Under the pieces are notes generated by a model that ran no database searches, was not told the origin of the DNA, and saw only the letters and a program-made list of their open reading frames with translations. This document shows positions 8,055-16,793 of a stretch of DNA of 36,580 bases, in pieces (position 1 is the first letter of the stretch; every line of letters begins with the position of its first letter). The translations under genes and the position numbers were made by a program. The DNA comes from Salinivirgaceae bacterium (GTDB lineage Bacteria > Bacteroidota > Bacteroidia > Bacteroidales > SZUA-534), in assembly GCA_017650325.1 (NCBI GenBank), contig JAGCFC010000121.1, forward strand, positions 1 through 36,580, written 5' to 3'.

Positions 8055-8762
8055 ATGTATAGTCTCGATTACAAAGTTACAGTCTCGATGTGCGACGCCG
8101 ACGGTCGTTTAAAACTGTTTTCGGCTTTGCAGATGATGCAGGATTGTTCTGAACTTTGGAAAACATCGGAACCTGTTTACGACCAATACTTTACCGAAAA
8201 CGGAATGGCTCAACTTCTGGCATCGCGGCAGGTGGAAGTTGTGCGAGTACCGCAATACAAAGAGAATCTGAAAGTTACCACATCGGTTTTCGACATTAAC
8301 CCGATGTTTGGTTTCCGCAATACGTTCATCTACGATGCCAACGGACAGCCTTGCTACAAGAGTTGGAGCACGGGCGCGTTTGTAAAACTCGACACAGGCA
8401 AACTGAACAAAATCAGCGACGAATTGGTCGCAAATTTCAATCGAGAGCCTAAACTTGAGATGAATTATGCCGACCGCAGAATTATTGTGCCGAAGATAAA
8501 TCCAACAAGCACAGTTAGTTATGTGGTGCAGCGCAACGATATCGATTATAACCGCCATATGAACAACGCCAACTACATTCGTTTGGCGCTCGAGGCCTTG
8601 CCTGATGATTTTGAGGTCCGCAATATGCGCGTTGAGTTTAAAAAACCTGCCAAACTGTCCGACGAACTGATTTTGGAAGTTGTTAATCAGTCCGATGACA
8701 CTATATTTGTTGTGGAGAAATTGGCGGAGCAGATAAGCACAATCATCGAATTGAAAAAATAA
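8055..8762 (+). CDS. Acyl-ACP thioesterase
   Basis: It hydrolyses acyl-acyl carrier protein to release fatty acids. The 235-aa protein has two hotdog repeats. The first begins near residue 1 (SMCDADGRLKLFSALQMMQD). The second, near residue 155, carries NDIDYNRHMNNANYIRLAL, the Asn/His-containing segment expected at the active site of the PF01643 family. Codon use is like the aro genes, not the adjacent insert. It ends 10 nt before aroC, so the two are co-transcribed. No functional tie to aromatic synthesis is obvious. Confidence 0.87.
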   Translation: MYSLDYKVTVSMCDADGRLKLFSALQMMQDCSELWKTSEPVYDQYFTENGMAQLLASRQVEVVRVPQYKENLKVTTSVFDINPMFGFRNTFIYDANGQPCYKSWSTGAFVKLDTGKLNKISDELVANFNREPKLEMNYADRRIIVPKINPTSTVSYVVQRNDIDYNRHMNNANYIRLALEALPDDFEVRNMRVEFKKPAKLSDELILEVVNQSDDTIFVVEKLAEQISTIIELKK

Positions 8763-8772
8763 AATATTGATT

Positions 8773-9741
8773 ATGAACACATTTGGTAGAATCTTCAGAG
8801 TGAGCATTTTTGGTGAGTCGCACGGAGCGCAGGTGGGCGTTGTGATTGACGGCTGCCCTGCAGGTATCGCGCTGACTGACAGTGATTTCACTGCCGACTT
8901 GCAACGTCGCAAAAGTGGCGCGAAAGGCACCACGCCGCGCATCGAGGCCGACGAGCCTGAGATTGTTTCGGGCGTGTTCGACGGCCACACCACTGGCACC
9001 CCGATAACCATTTTGTTCAAAAACGCCAACACCCATTCGTCTGACTATTCGAACCTTGTGGCGCAGCCCCGTCCTGGTCACGCCGATTTCACTGGCCGCT
9101 GCAAGTACAACGGTTTCAACGATTACCGTGGCGGCGGGCATTTCTCGGCGCGTAACACGGTGGCGATTGTGGCTGCGGGTGTTGTGGCAAAGAAAGTTCT
9201 CGACGGCGTTAGCATCAAATCGACGATTGTTGAAGTTGGCGGTCAAGCCGATATTGAGGCGGCTGTGGCAAAGGCAATGGAGCAGAACGATTCGGTTGGC
9301 GGCATTGTCGATTGCCGCGTGAACGGTCTGCCTGTCGGGCTTGGCGAGCCGTTCTGGGATTCGGTGGAGTCGCTCATCAGCCACGCTGTGTTTGCCATTC
9401 CCGCCGTCAAAGGCATTGAGTTCGGAAGCGGTTTTGCGGCAGCGCAATTGTTTGGCTCACAGCATAACGACGCAATCATCGACGAGCGCGGCACAACAGC
9501 CACCAACAACGCAGGCGGCATCAACGGCGGCATTACCAACGGAAATGAGCTTTATTTCCGTCTGGCAGTGAAGCCCACGGCAAGCATCGCCCGCGAGCAG
9601 ATGACCTACAATTTTGAGACTCACAAGGTTGAACCACTGATAGTTAAAGGCCGTCACGATGCGTGCATCGCATTGCGCGTTCCGCCAATTGTCGAGGCAA
9701 TGACGGCAATTGTGCTGGCGGATTTGAAGTTGCTGATGTAA
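8773..9741 (+). CDS. aroC: Chorismate synthase (short form)
   Basis: It converts EPSP to chorismate with reduced FMN, closing the shikimate pathway. Signatures are FGESHGAQVG near the N-terminus, RPGHADF, RGGGHFSARNT, and the C-terminal VPPIVEAMTAIVLADL. The frame extends to a TTG at 8767, but ATG 8773 gives the usual MNTFGRIFRVSIFGESHG. At 322 aa it is shorter than the roughly 350-360 aa usual for the family, mostly in the middle and the tail; the active-site motifs remain, though the position usually written as Arg after RGGG is His. The pathway's preceding enzyme AroA is encoded upstream of the R-M insert. Confidence 0.93.
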   Translation: MNTFGRIFRVSIFGESHGAQVGVVIDGCPAGIALTDSDFTADLQRRKSGAKGTTPRIEADEPEIVSGVFDGHTTGTPITILFKNANTHSSDYSNLVAQPRPGHADFTGRCKYNGFNDYRGGGHFSARNTVAIVAAGVVAKKVLDGVSIKSTIVEVGGQADIEAAVAKAMEQNDSVGGIVDCRVNGLPVGLGEPFWDSVESLISHAVFAIPAVKGIEFGSGFAAAQLFGSQHNDAIIDERGTTATNNAGGINGGITNGNELYFRLAVKPTASIAREQMTYNFETHKVEPLIVKGRHDACIALRVPPIVEAMTAIVLADLKLLM

Positions 9742-9774
9742 ATCGTTATAAATCAAATTGATTAACTGATAATC

Positions 9775-10755
9775 ATGGCAAAAGCACAACAACGGTCACA
9801 GCTGCCAAAATTCACATCAATGGCTGTCCTTATTGATGGTGAAAATGTTGACAGACAGAAGATAGAGTCGATTCTTGCCAGAATTAGCCAATTCGGAACC
9901 ATCACCACCAAACGCGTATACGGCGATTGGTCGCAAGAAAAAATGAAACTTTGGAACGATACGGTGTCGGTGTGTGCGTTGCGCACAATGCACCATTACG
10001 TTCACAGCACGCAGAAAAACACCACCGATATAGCAATGGTGATTGACGCCATGGATTTGCTGCACACAGGCTTGTACGACGCATTTGTGATAGTGTCGAG
10101 CGATGGCGATTTCAGCAACCTTGCCGTTAGAATACGCAACGAGGGAAAGTATGTGATAGGTGTGGGGCAGCGTAAGACCAACCATAACTTTATTTCGATA
10201 TGTGACGCCTTTGTGAATCAGGACAGACTGGCATCGTCGGATTGCTGCATCGATACCGAAAAACTGAAGAATATGGTGAACGTGCTGAACTCAAAGATTG
10301 CCGAAAAGAATACAGCCTTGCAGGAACAGCGCAAAAAAGTCACTGAAAAGAATAAGAATCTGGCCGATTTGCGGAAGGAATTGTCAGAGACGAAAAAGAG
10401 TTTGCGCACATCAGCCGGCGGGGTGAAAAAACTCGAATCTCAAATGGCTAAACTCCAAAAGAGTAACGAGTTGCTGAAGAAAAAGGTTGAAGTGTCGAAG
10501 GCTCGTTTAAGAGACAAAACAGCAAAAAAATTCATCGATCTGCTGCTGAATGCAATTTCAGGCGAGGAGATAGGAGAGAACAAGTATCCGCTCGATATTA
10601 TCGGCAAGAAAATCAGAATCGAAAATCCTGGTTTCAGACCATCGGACTATGGCTTCCCGACGTTGTCGAAACTTATTTGTTCGGTTCCCGGTGTCGAAAT
10701 GCAAACGGAACAGAATCGATTGGTGTTCTCGTTCTCGAAAGAGAGTTCAAACTGA
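9775..10755 (+). CDS. NYN-domain (LabA/DUF88-like) protein with coiled coil and OST-HTH/LOTUS domain
   Basis: This is a predicted RNA-acting protein of 326 aa. Residues about 10-150 form a NYN PIN-like nuclease domain: acidic residues in AVLIDGENVD, in TTDIAMVIDAMDL and in VSSDGDFSNLAVRI. Residues about 165-240 are a strongly charged coiled coil (KIAEKNTALQEQ, LADLRKELSETKK). Residues about 245-320 resemble an OST-HTH/LOTUS fold (KFIDLLLNAI, FRPSDYGFPTLSKLI, VPGVEM), which is associated with RNA binding. It begins 33 nt after aroC and precedes a strong terminator, so it is probably transcribed with aroC. The substrate is unknown. Confidence 0.85.
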   Translation: MAKAQQRSQLPKFTSMAVLIDGENVDRQKIESILARISQFGTITTKRVYGDWSQEKMKLWNDTVSVCALRTMHHYVHSTQKNTTDIAMVIDAMDLLHTGLYDAFVIVSSDGDFSNLAVRIRNEGKYVIGVGQRKTNHNFISICDAFVNQDRLASSDCCIDTEKLKNMVNVLNSKIAEKNTALQEQRKKVTEKNKNLADLRKELSETKKSLRTSAGGVKKLESQMAKLQKSNELLKKKVEVSKARLRDKTAKKFIDLLLNAISGEEIGENKYPLDIIGKKIRIENPGFRPSDYGFPTLSKLICSVPGVEMQTEQNRLVFSFSKESSN

Positions 10756-10838
10756 ATTTAAAACGGTAACCGTGACATGCCGGAGGAAAGATATTAATCG
10801 TATTTTTCTGAATAATAATTCAATACCATAACAAAATA

Positions 10839-10871
10839 AAAAAGGTGTAACCTGTTGGATTACACCTTTTT
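10839..10871. terminator. Bidirectional intrinsic terminator
   Basis: A 12-bp stem pairs aaaaaggtgtaa (10839-10850) with ttacaccttttt (10860-10871) around a 9-nt loop. The A and T tracts on either side let it serve both the NYN gene on the plus strand and the convergent secreted-protein gene on the minus strand. Confidence 0.85.
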
Positions 10872-10897
10872 ATTATATGTTTTTTATCTAGGTTCTA

Positions 10898-11539
10898 TTA
10901 GAATCCGCTGCCATTCCACTTGATTACTTTGTCGGCGTCACTCGCATAGTCAAAATATTTGAGGTCGCGGCCCTGCTTGGGGAGTTTTACAAAGATTTCG
11001 GTGCTTTGGTCGATGGCTGTAAGCACATTTTGGGTAATGTCGGCGCGGGGGGTGAGAGTCTCCTTTGCGACGTTGTATTCGTAGAACAATGCTGCGCACT
11101 CGGGGAATATTTCGCCATCTACTTTTATGCTTATGCCAAAGAGTTTGTTGCCGCTGGGAAGGCTCCAATACACAGCTTGAAGAATACTTTCCCTCGTGAT
11201 CACTTCGCCTTTTACGAAATTTCCATCCTCTTTAACGACAGTCGATTTAGAGCTGTAGATTTCTATGAAACCATTCTTAGGGGCGTAGTCCACATTTACG
11301 GAGTCCTTGTCCTGCTTGTCTATCTTGCCGTTGCTGTACTTGTATTCGTAAAATACGTCCACAAGTTTGCCAGGGAACTCTTCGCCCCATGCCATAAAGA
11401 GTTTCTCGACGATTGGGTCTTGCGATGGTCGCACGGTAATGGTCTTTTGCCAAGAGTCTCTGAGCTCCTCGGGGTCTTGTGCGTTGGCTATGTTGGTTGC
11501 AAACAACGCCATAATTGCAATGATTGAAATCTTTTTCAT
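10898..11539 (-). CDS. Secreted protein of unknown function
   Basis: The N-terminus MKKISIIAIMALFATNIANAQ is a clear signal peptide with likely cleavage after ANA, so the mature protein of about 190 aa should be periplasmic or exported. An upstream TTG at 11551 keeps the frame open, but ATG 11539 gives the better signal. The mature part is rich in aromatic and acidic residues (VDVFYEYKYSNGK, ECAALFYEYNVA, ITQNVLTAIDQSTEIFVKL), and the FYEY motif recurs, suggesting two related beta-rich segments. I do not recognise a family. It follows the GH43 gene by a short gap on the same strand and ends at the shared terminator, so it is probably in one operon with it. Confidence 0.75.
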   Translation of the reverse strand: MKKISIIAIMALFATNIANAQDPEELRDSWQKTITVRPSQDPIVEKLFMAWGEEFPGKLVDVFYEYKYSNGKIDKQDKDSVNVDYAPKNGFIEIYSSKSTVVKEDGNFVKGEVITRESILQAVYWSLPSGNKLFGISIKVDGEIFPECAALFYEYNVAKETLTPRADITQNVLTAIDQSTEIFVKLPKQGRDLKYFDYASDADKVIKWNGSGF

Positions 11540-11575
11540 TTTGCTTATCAATTTTGATTCCAGCGTTTTATAGCA

Positions 11576-13234
11576 TTATTTCACTACTGCAAACCTGAAG
11601 TTCTCCAATGTGCAGAGAGATTTCTCTTTGGTGTCCGATGAGAATTTGAAGTAGATGGCGTGCTTGCCTGTCATTTCCGACAGCTTTGGCAATTTGGCGG
11701 TCATTTCGACAGCGGTTTTCGGCATATCGGCCTTTAGAGCGATAGTGCCCAACTCTACACCGCCGCGCGACACCCATGGATTGTCAACCATAATGGTAAT
11801 GGTGCCGGCGATTCCTTCGGGAATGAGTGTCAGGCACAACTCTATGTCGCGGCCTTGTGTGGTGCTGAAGTTGAAGTATTTGTAGCCGACAATCGAGCCG
11901 TCGGTATTGTTGACAACAAAGTTGGTGTTGTTGCGAATGTCGTAAGGCGCCTCAAACTTATCGCTGTCACCATAGCTTGCGGCAACGTACGAGCCGAAGA
12001 ATGTGTTGTTCGGCCAGTTGTGGATGGCCTTCTTCGGACCTGTGTACCAACAAGCTATGCCTGCAGAGTGGCGCTCGAATGGATTGAGGCCGTTGAGCGC
12101 GAAACCTTCTGATGTGTACTCGCCTTCGCTGATTTCAACCTTGCCGCCCTTGCCTTCCTCAACCTTGACGGTGATGGGCGCAACCATGGCCTGGCGGGCA
12201 TATTCGTCGGTGCCGGTCTGGCGGTGGTAGAACACGTACCACTGGCCGTTAATCTCGCAGATGCTGCCGTGCGTGTTACCGTCGATGGTTGCTGATGCAA
12301 TTGTATCGCCCTGCTCATTCACCTCGCGGCCGCGTCCGTCGATAATGGTGCCGCCGTAGGTCCAGGGACCCATCGGATTATCGCTGTATGCATAGGCCAG
12401 AGTGTAGTTCGACAGAGGCAACCCGAACTCGCCCTCTTTCGAGAATCGGCTGTAGATGAACACGTATTTGTCTTTTATCTTACGGATTGACGAAGCCTCG
12501 AAGAAGCTGAACACGCCTTCCTGCATACGTCCTGAAACCATATCCTCAACGATTTTTGTTCCCGGTTTTACGGTTGCCATTGTGGCGGGGTCAAGTTCGG
12601 CAGCGTATGAGCGGTTGAAGCCCCAGTAGCCGTAAATCTTGCCGTCATCGTCGACAAACACGGCAGGGTCGAACGCCAGAACACCATCGGTTACATTCGG
12701 GTTCTGCTTGCTCCAGTTGCAAACCTCAAATGGTCCGTCGGGGCGCGAACTCTTGCAGACCATTCCGTTGCGGCCGCCAGCCTGATTGTTAGGGTAGAGG
12801 TAGTAGGTTTTTGAGCCGTCGGCGTTGGTTACAAGCGTAACGTCGGGTGCGAAAAGCACGTCGGCAGTGCTGTCGGGACGGAGCAGCTCACCATTGGCGT
12901 TTTTGTTGACTTTGAAAATCTCGCCGTCGTAGCGCCATTCCATCAGATTGTCGACGGGTGCCGACCAAACCACCAGCTCAAGTCCGCAGTACTCTGTAAT
13001 GCGGCTGTCGTGTGAGCCGTAGATGTAAACGCGCTGCTGGCCCGGATTATCCGGATCCTCGAACACATAAGGCTCGCCATCGGGAATATGTTCCCAAAGC
13101 GGCAGAAACGGGTTGCCGGGCATTGTTAGCTCCGGCTCGGCGGTTGCAGTCGTGTTGTTGCACGATGTGCAGACTGCTGCGCCATAAGCGGTCATCAGAC
13201 CTAATAAACTGTTGCGTAGTAAGTTGTGTTTCAT
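11576..13234 (-). CDS. Glycoside hydrolase family 43-like lipoprotein
   Basis: It is a predicted arabinan- or xylan-active glycosidase (552 aa) exported to the envelope. The N-terminus is a signal sequence ending in a CTSCNN stretch, with Cys25 the likely lipid-modified residue, though the lipobox is weak. The catalytic five-bladed propeller spans about 35-370, with acidic residues in YGSHDSRITE, FAPDVTL, DGVLAFDPAVFVDDDG, FFEASSIRKI (candidate general acid) and NTHGSICEINGQWYVFYHR. A C-terminal beta-sandwich of about 150 residues (NNTNFVVNNTDGS, RDIELCLTLIPEG) looks like a carbohydrate-binding module. There is no SusC/SusD pair in the window, so it is not in a typical polysaccharide utilisation locus here. 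Confidence 0.87.
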   Translation of the reverse strand: MKHNLLRNSLLGLMTAYGAAVCTSCNNTTATAEPELTMPGNPFLPLWEHIPDGEPYVFEDPDNPGQQRVYIYGSHDSRITEYCGLELVVWSAPVDNLMEWRYDGEIFKVNKNANGELLRPDSTADVLFAPDVTLVTNADGSKTYYLYPNNQAGGRNGMVCKSSRPDGPFEVCNWSKQNPNVTDGVLAFDPAVFVDDDGKIYGYWGFNRSYAAELDPATMATVKPGTKIVEDMVSGRMQEGVFSFFEASSIRKIKDKYVFIYSRFSKEGEFGLPLSNYTLAYAYSDNPMGPWTYGGTIIDGRGREVNEQGDTIASATIDGNTHGSICEINGQWYVFYHRQTGTDEYARQAMVAPITVKVEEGKGGKVEISEGEYTSEGFALNGLNPFERHSAGIACWYTGPKKAIHNWPNNTFFGSYVAASYGDSDKFEAPYDIRNNTNFVVNNTDGSIVGYKYFNFSTTQGRDIELCLTLIPEGIAGTITIMVDNPWVSRGGVELGTIALKADMPKTAVEMTAKLPKLSEMTGKHAIYFKFSSDTKEKSLCTLENFRFAVVK

Positions 13235-13342
13235 CTTTATAGATATTATAAGTTGCTTTTTTCAAATTGGATGGCAATTTAGTTTTTTCATCGATATTCG
13301 GTACAAAAGCCACGAATAATCTTGCTGTCGGATGATTATTTA

Positions 13343-13503
13343 TCAGTAGCCGTTTTCGATATGGTGGACGGCGAAACTTTCAATTAATTCATCATCAAGT
13401 CGGGTAACTCAATAATTGAAGATTCCAAAAACGGATTACATTTGTTGCAGACTTCGGCTTTGGTGTAAGGCGTTCTGGTAATCAGTAACTTGGCAATATT
13501 CAT
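13343..13503 (-). pseudogene. Frameshifted small gene remnant
   Basis: From ATG at 13503 a frame reads MNIAKLLITRTPYTKAEV and on for 39 codons to TAA at 13384. A +1 frame opening just before that stop continues LDDELIESFAVHHIENGY to TGA at 13343-13345. The joined product of about 53 residues looks protein-like, which suggests a single-nucleotide frameshift in a former or miscalled small gene. No family is recognised. The rest of the 13235-13580 gap shows no other feature I can support. Confidence 0.35.
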
Positions 13504-13580
13504 TATGCTAATAACAACCAGACATAAAACCGAATAGACAAATGGCAGAATTGGAATCGTATCTGTAAAGAAACAGGCTG

Positions 13581-14384
13581 ATGGCAGAGAACTGGGAAAT
13601 ATACGCCGACTGGAATCCGTGGCACGGCTGCACCAAGATTAGCTCGGGGTGCAAGTATTGCTACGTGTACCGCCAGGATGAGATGTACGGCAGCGAGATA
13701 TCGACTCAGGAATGTCGGAAAACCGCCAATTTCAACCTTCCTGTAAAGCGGAAGCGTGACAAGAGCTGGAAGATTGAAAGCGGGAAACTGGTTTTCACCT
13801 GCTTCACCTCCGATTTTCTGCTGAAAGACGCCGACGCGTGGCGCCCCGAATGCTGGAAGATGATGAAAGAGCGAAGCGACCTCTGGTTCTATTTCTTCAC
13901 CAAACGCATCGACCGCTTTATGGAATGCATTCCCGACGACTGGGGCGACGGCTACGACAATGTGCTTGTGGGCTGTACCGTCGAGGACCAGGAAATGGCC
14001 GATTACCGCCTGCCGATATTTCTGTCGGCACCCATCAAGCATAAGAGCATTATGGTGGCGCCAATGCTCACCGATGTTGACCTCACGCCGTACCTTACCC
14101 CGCAGATTGAGGAAGTGGCCGTCAGCGGTGAGTCGGGTGTTGACGCGCGGCCCTGCAACTACGACTGGATTCTCAACGTGCGCGAACAGTGCATATCGAA
14201 AGACATCGCTTTCCGATTCCATCAGACTGGGGCGCATTTCATCAAAGACGGCAAGATGTACCGCATTCATCGGCGCTTTCAGTTAAGCCAGGCCCACAAG
14301 GCGAACATCGATTACAAAATCGGCAAATATATGGTGCCCGAAACCATCAGATTTGAATGGAAGGATGATGATTATCACGAGTGA
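13581..14384 (+). CDS. DUF5131 (phage Gp37/Gp68-like) three-Cys protein, solitary copy
   Basis: This 267-aa member of the DUF5131 family has the three-cysteine motif C17-x6-C24-x2-C27 inside WNPWHGCTKISSGCKYCY. The pattern resembles, but is not identical to, the radical SAM CxxxCxxC cluster site. Further family motifs are WKIESGKLVFTCFTSDF, FFTKRIDRF, VGCTVEDQE and VAVSGESGVDARPCNYDW. The biochemical role is unknown. The family is often found beside TcmP; here no TcmP is adjacent, while a second DUF5131 gene at 33968-34693 does have one. Its last 75 bp are duplicated at 28421-28495. The codon use is core-like and GC-rich. Confidence 0.85.
   Translation: MAENWEIYADWNPWHGCTKISSGCKYCYVYRQDEMYGSEISTQECRKTANFNLPVKRKRDKSWKIESGKLVFTCFTSDFLLKDADAWRPECWKMMKERSDLWFYFFTKRIDRFMECIPDDWGDGYDNVLVGCTVEDQEMADYRLPIFLSAPIKHKSIMVAPMLTDVDLTPYLTPQIEEVAVSGESGVDARPCNYDWILNVREQCISKDIAFRFHQTGAHFIKDGKMYRIHRRFQLSQAHKANIDYKIGKYMVPETIRFEWKDDDYHE
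14310..14384 (+). repeat. Left copy of a 75-bp direct repeat (3' end of DUF5131 gene)
   Basis: It matches 28421-28495 with four mismatches by eye, in the same orientation, including the stop codon. The flanks diverge after the stop. The two copies bracket the Z1/MORC operon, both DUF4143 genes and the symporter. Confidence 0.9.
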
Positions 14385-14671
14385 GGGTTAAGTTTTGCTA
14401 CGCCTATACGGTAAGATATAACACTTTGAAGACGACAAAAAACTTATTTGATTCCAGACTGACTACTTTTCTGCTATTTCCATTATGGAAACAACTGATA
14501 ATAATACACAGATATTTTTGCTAACCGATTTAAATCCTAATGTAGCATATGTCGTTTTCTTGCCTTATCAATAATTCGCACGAACAATCGGGAAGGCTGA
14601 CTAAGGCGACTAATACCGATTCTTTTCTACAATATGGAGATTGCATATGAATAAGCACTCAAATGTTTTTT
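14385..14671. other. Intergenic region between convergent DUF5131 and AIPR genes
   Basis: No convincing terminator or promoter is seen. A 29-codon plus-strand ORF at 14485-14574 (start METTDNNTQIFLLTDLNP) reads protein-like, but has no recognisable family and may be chance or a remnant. Confidence 0.4.
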
Positions 14672-16792
14672 TCAAGGTTCAGGCATAATATACCCTTTGT
14701 CCTCAGCCTTTTCCACAATCTTCAAAAGGCGACTACATTGTGCTGGTGATGGTAATTGTCCCCGCTCAATACAAGACGCAACACCTCTAACAAACTCACA
14801 ATCACCATATGAAATGAGTTCTTCTTTCACTAAGGCAGCGTAAACATTCAGCCAATATGTTGCCCCCCAATTATATATTTCAACCGAAGCATCTATTTTT
14901 GAATTGAATTTGTGAGCACGCCGTGCGGCTTGTTCCGCCAAACGTGTTTCATCTTTTGAAATCAAAGATTGCACAAAGGCTTCTGAAAGTTCATACTCGA
15001 CTGCTTTGAAGTCGTGCCAAGTACCAGCAAGACGAGAGAGGCTTCGCACAAGTCCGCCTGCAGCCTTCTCTTCAAGATATTTATGTGTGAAATATGCCAA
15101 TCTCAACAACTCTGTAGCTAATTCGGGATAGATTGTTTGTTTATTCCAAATGGAGACCCAATCCAAATCAGAACCTTTAGGTATTAATGTCATTAGCTTC
15201 GCTATGGTATAAGGTGTTATTTGTGCCTTATTACCCCCTTTAGGATACCATTCTTCTTTGCTAATAAGATTATCGAGTGTGTCAAAAATTATAATTGAGC
15301 AAACACTTTTCTTAAAGAATTCATCATTAATGCTATCACGGTCCTTCTCATATATTTCGTCAATATAAGGCGCAAAAATCTTGAAATTGTCCGCTGAACT
15401 TTTACATACTTGGTCAGGATGCATAAGAATGGCATTATAGCATTTCGCCAATTTTTCTTTTGTTATGAGTTGGTTCTTCGGATGCTTCTCTTTGAACATA
15501 TCTCTTTGATGTGAATTCAATTTCATCTGTTCTTGCTCCCATTTGCCACGAGAACGTTCATAGAACCAAACTGTTTGATACGGATTGCCCCCTACAGGAG
15601 GAGCCATCACCTTATGTGAAAGTTGTTCCATCTTAACATGGAAAGGATGATTTGAGAAGAAATCTGCAGGCTTTACGGCGTTTTGACTATTGGCGCATTC
15701 TGAAATGGTTTTAGTAAGCTCGTTGTAATTTTGCACTTGTTCTTCTGACATATCATCCTCCACATTCAATACAGTCAATTTCATAGGTACATAAAGTGTA
15801 TCCAAGCCTTTGGAGGCTTCTTTCTTTATAATGGCACTTGCTAATGAAGCTGTTGTTTGACCACCGTTAATAATTTGTAAATCTTTAAAGTAAGTAATTT
15901 TGGTTTCATCTGATGAAAATTTAACAGATCGAGCTACGATTGCTATGCCGTTATTATAAGTGAAAAAATTTTCAGGTTCCTTCATAATGGTACTTCGAAT
16001 ACCCTTATTCACATTGCCGCGAAAACTTAAGAATGCTCGCACATTACCTTGAAGTAACTTACTTCCATATTTTAAGTATATGTCAGCCAAAAACTTACCT
16101 GGAACAATGCCTAAATAGGCATCATAATTACGCTGTTCTCCTAAGTCTGCCTTTAAGCAAGGAATGCCTTCACAATCAAAATCACTGGTTTCTATTTCTA
16201 TTACTTCGCTAGAATTTGATATATATGATTGGAAGAAACGTTCTATAGTCCATACATTTAAGTCTACAGGGCGTTCTAAGAAATCTGGTTGTGATATATT
16301 CTTAACTTGTTTGCTTAAAGTTAGATTGGAAATAATAATAAACTTAAACCGTAATATTTCCGTTGAAGTCATTCCTTTTCCAAATTTCTTTCGAAATTCA
16401 TTCGCAATATTTATAGCTGGATCCGAATCATCACAAAAGCGATTAATATCGCCTGTTACTGCCTCAACAATAAATCTTTGCATATATGACAACAACTCAT
16501 CAATTCGGGTGTTTGTTAAAGTCTGAACATTGTCACGCTGATTAGTAAACTCGCTTTTTATCATTATCAATGCTCCATCTGCTTCATCATACGCATATCC
16601 ATCAAAAGCAAGGATTTGCTTTTTGGCATTTCTAATTTCAACAGACAACGGAAATGGGTCATTTATTTCTCCCATTTCTTCAAGTTCTGTCAAAACGTGT
16701 TCAATAAAATACCTTTCTGGATCGGTCCCTTCATGCTCCGCATTGAATCTAATATCATCAATAAACTGTTGACGAAATTCTTCTATTTCCAT
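14672..16792 (-). CDS. AIPR-domain protein (abortive infection/phage resistance family)
   Basis: This 706-aa protein is the last gene of the five-gene restriction-like operon. The central AIPR hallmark is visible as the NFFTYNNGIAIVARSV segment followed by LQIINGGQTTASLASAI, preceded by RAFLSFRGNVNKGIRST. The N-terminal 200 residues (EFRQQFIDDIRFNAE, ILAFDGYAYDEADGALIMI) may hold a degenerate PD-(D/E)XK-like fold, which is inference. AIPR proteins were named from lactococcal abortive-infection loci, and the domain recurs in predicted restriction systems with Z1 and MORC-type ATPases. The ATG lies 1 nt after the upstream gene's stop, so translation is probably coupled. The gene is AT-rich. Confidence 0.87.
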   Translation of the reverse strand: MEIEEFRQQFIDDIRFNAEHEGTDPERYFIEHVLTELEEMGEINDPFPLSVEIRNAKKQILAFDGYAYDEADGALIMIKSEFTNQRDNVQTLTNTRIDELLSYMQRFIVEAVTGDINRFCDDSDPAINIANEFRKKFGKGMTSTEILRFKFIIISNLTLSKQVKNISQPDFLERPVDLNVWTIERFFQSYISNSSEVIEIETSDFDCEGIPCLKADLGEQRNYDAYLGIVPGKFLADIYLKYGSKLLQGNVRAFLSFRGNVNKGIRSTIMKEPENFFTYNNGIAIVARSVKFSSDETKITYFKDLQIINGGQTTASLASAIIKKEASKGLDTLYVPMKLTVLNVEDDMSEEQVQNYNELTKTISECANSQNAVKPADFFSNHPFHVKMEQLSHKVMAPPVGGNPYQTVWFYERSRGKWEQEQMKLNSHQRDMFKEKHPKNQLITKEKLAKCYNAILMHPDQVCKSSADNFKIFAPYIDEIYEKDRDSINDEFFKKSVCSIIIFDTLDNLISKEEWYPKGGNKAQITPYTIAKLMTLIPKGSDLDWVSIWNKQTIYPELATELLRLAYFTHKYLEEKAAGGLVRSLSRLAGTWHDFKAVEYELSEAFVQSLISKDETRLAEQAARRAHKFNSKIDASVEIYNWGATYWLNVYAALVKEELISYGDCEFVRGVASCIERGQLPSPAQCSRLLKIVEKAEDKGYIMPEP

Positions 16793-16793
16793 A

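Noticed and set aside
14485-14574. 29-codon ORF as a real gene
   Set aside because: It is protein-like in composition but too short, without a promoter, neighbour or family to support it; mentioned only in the intergenic description.
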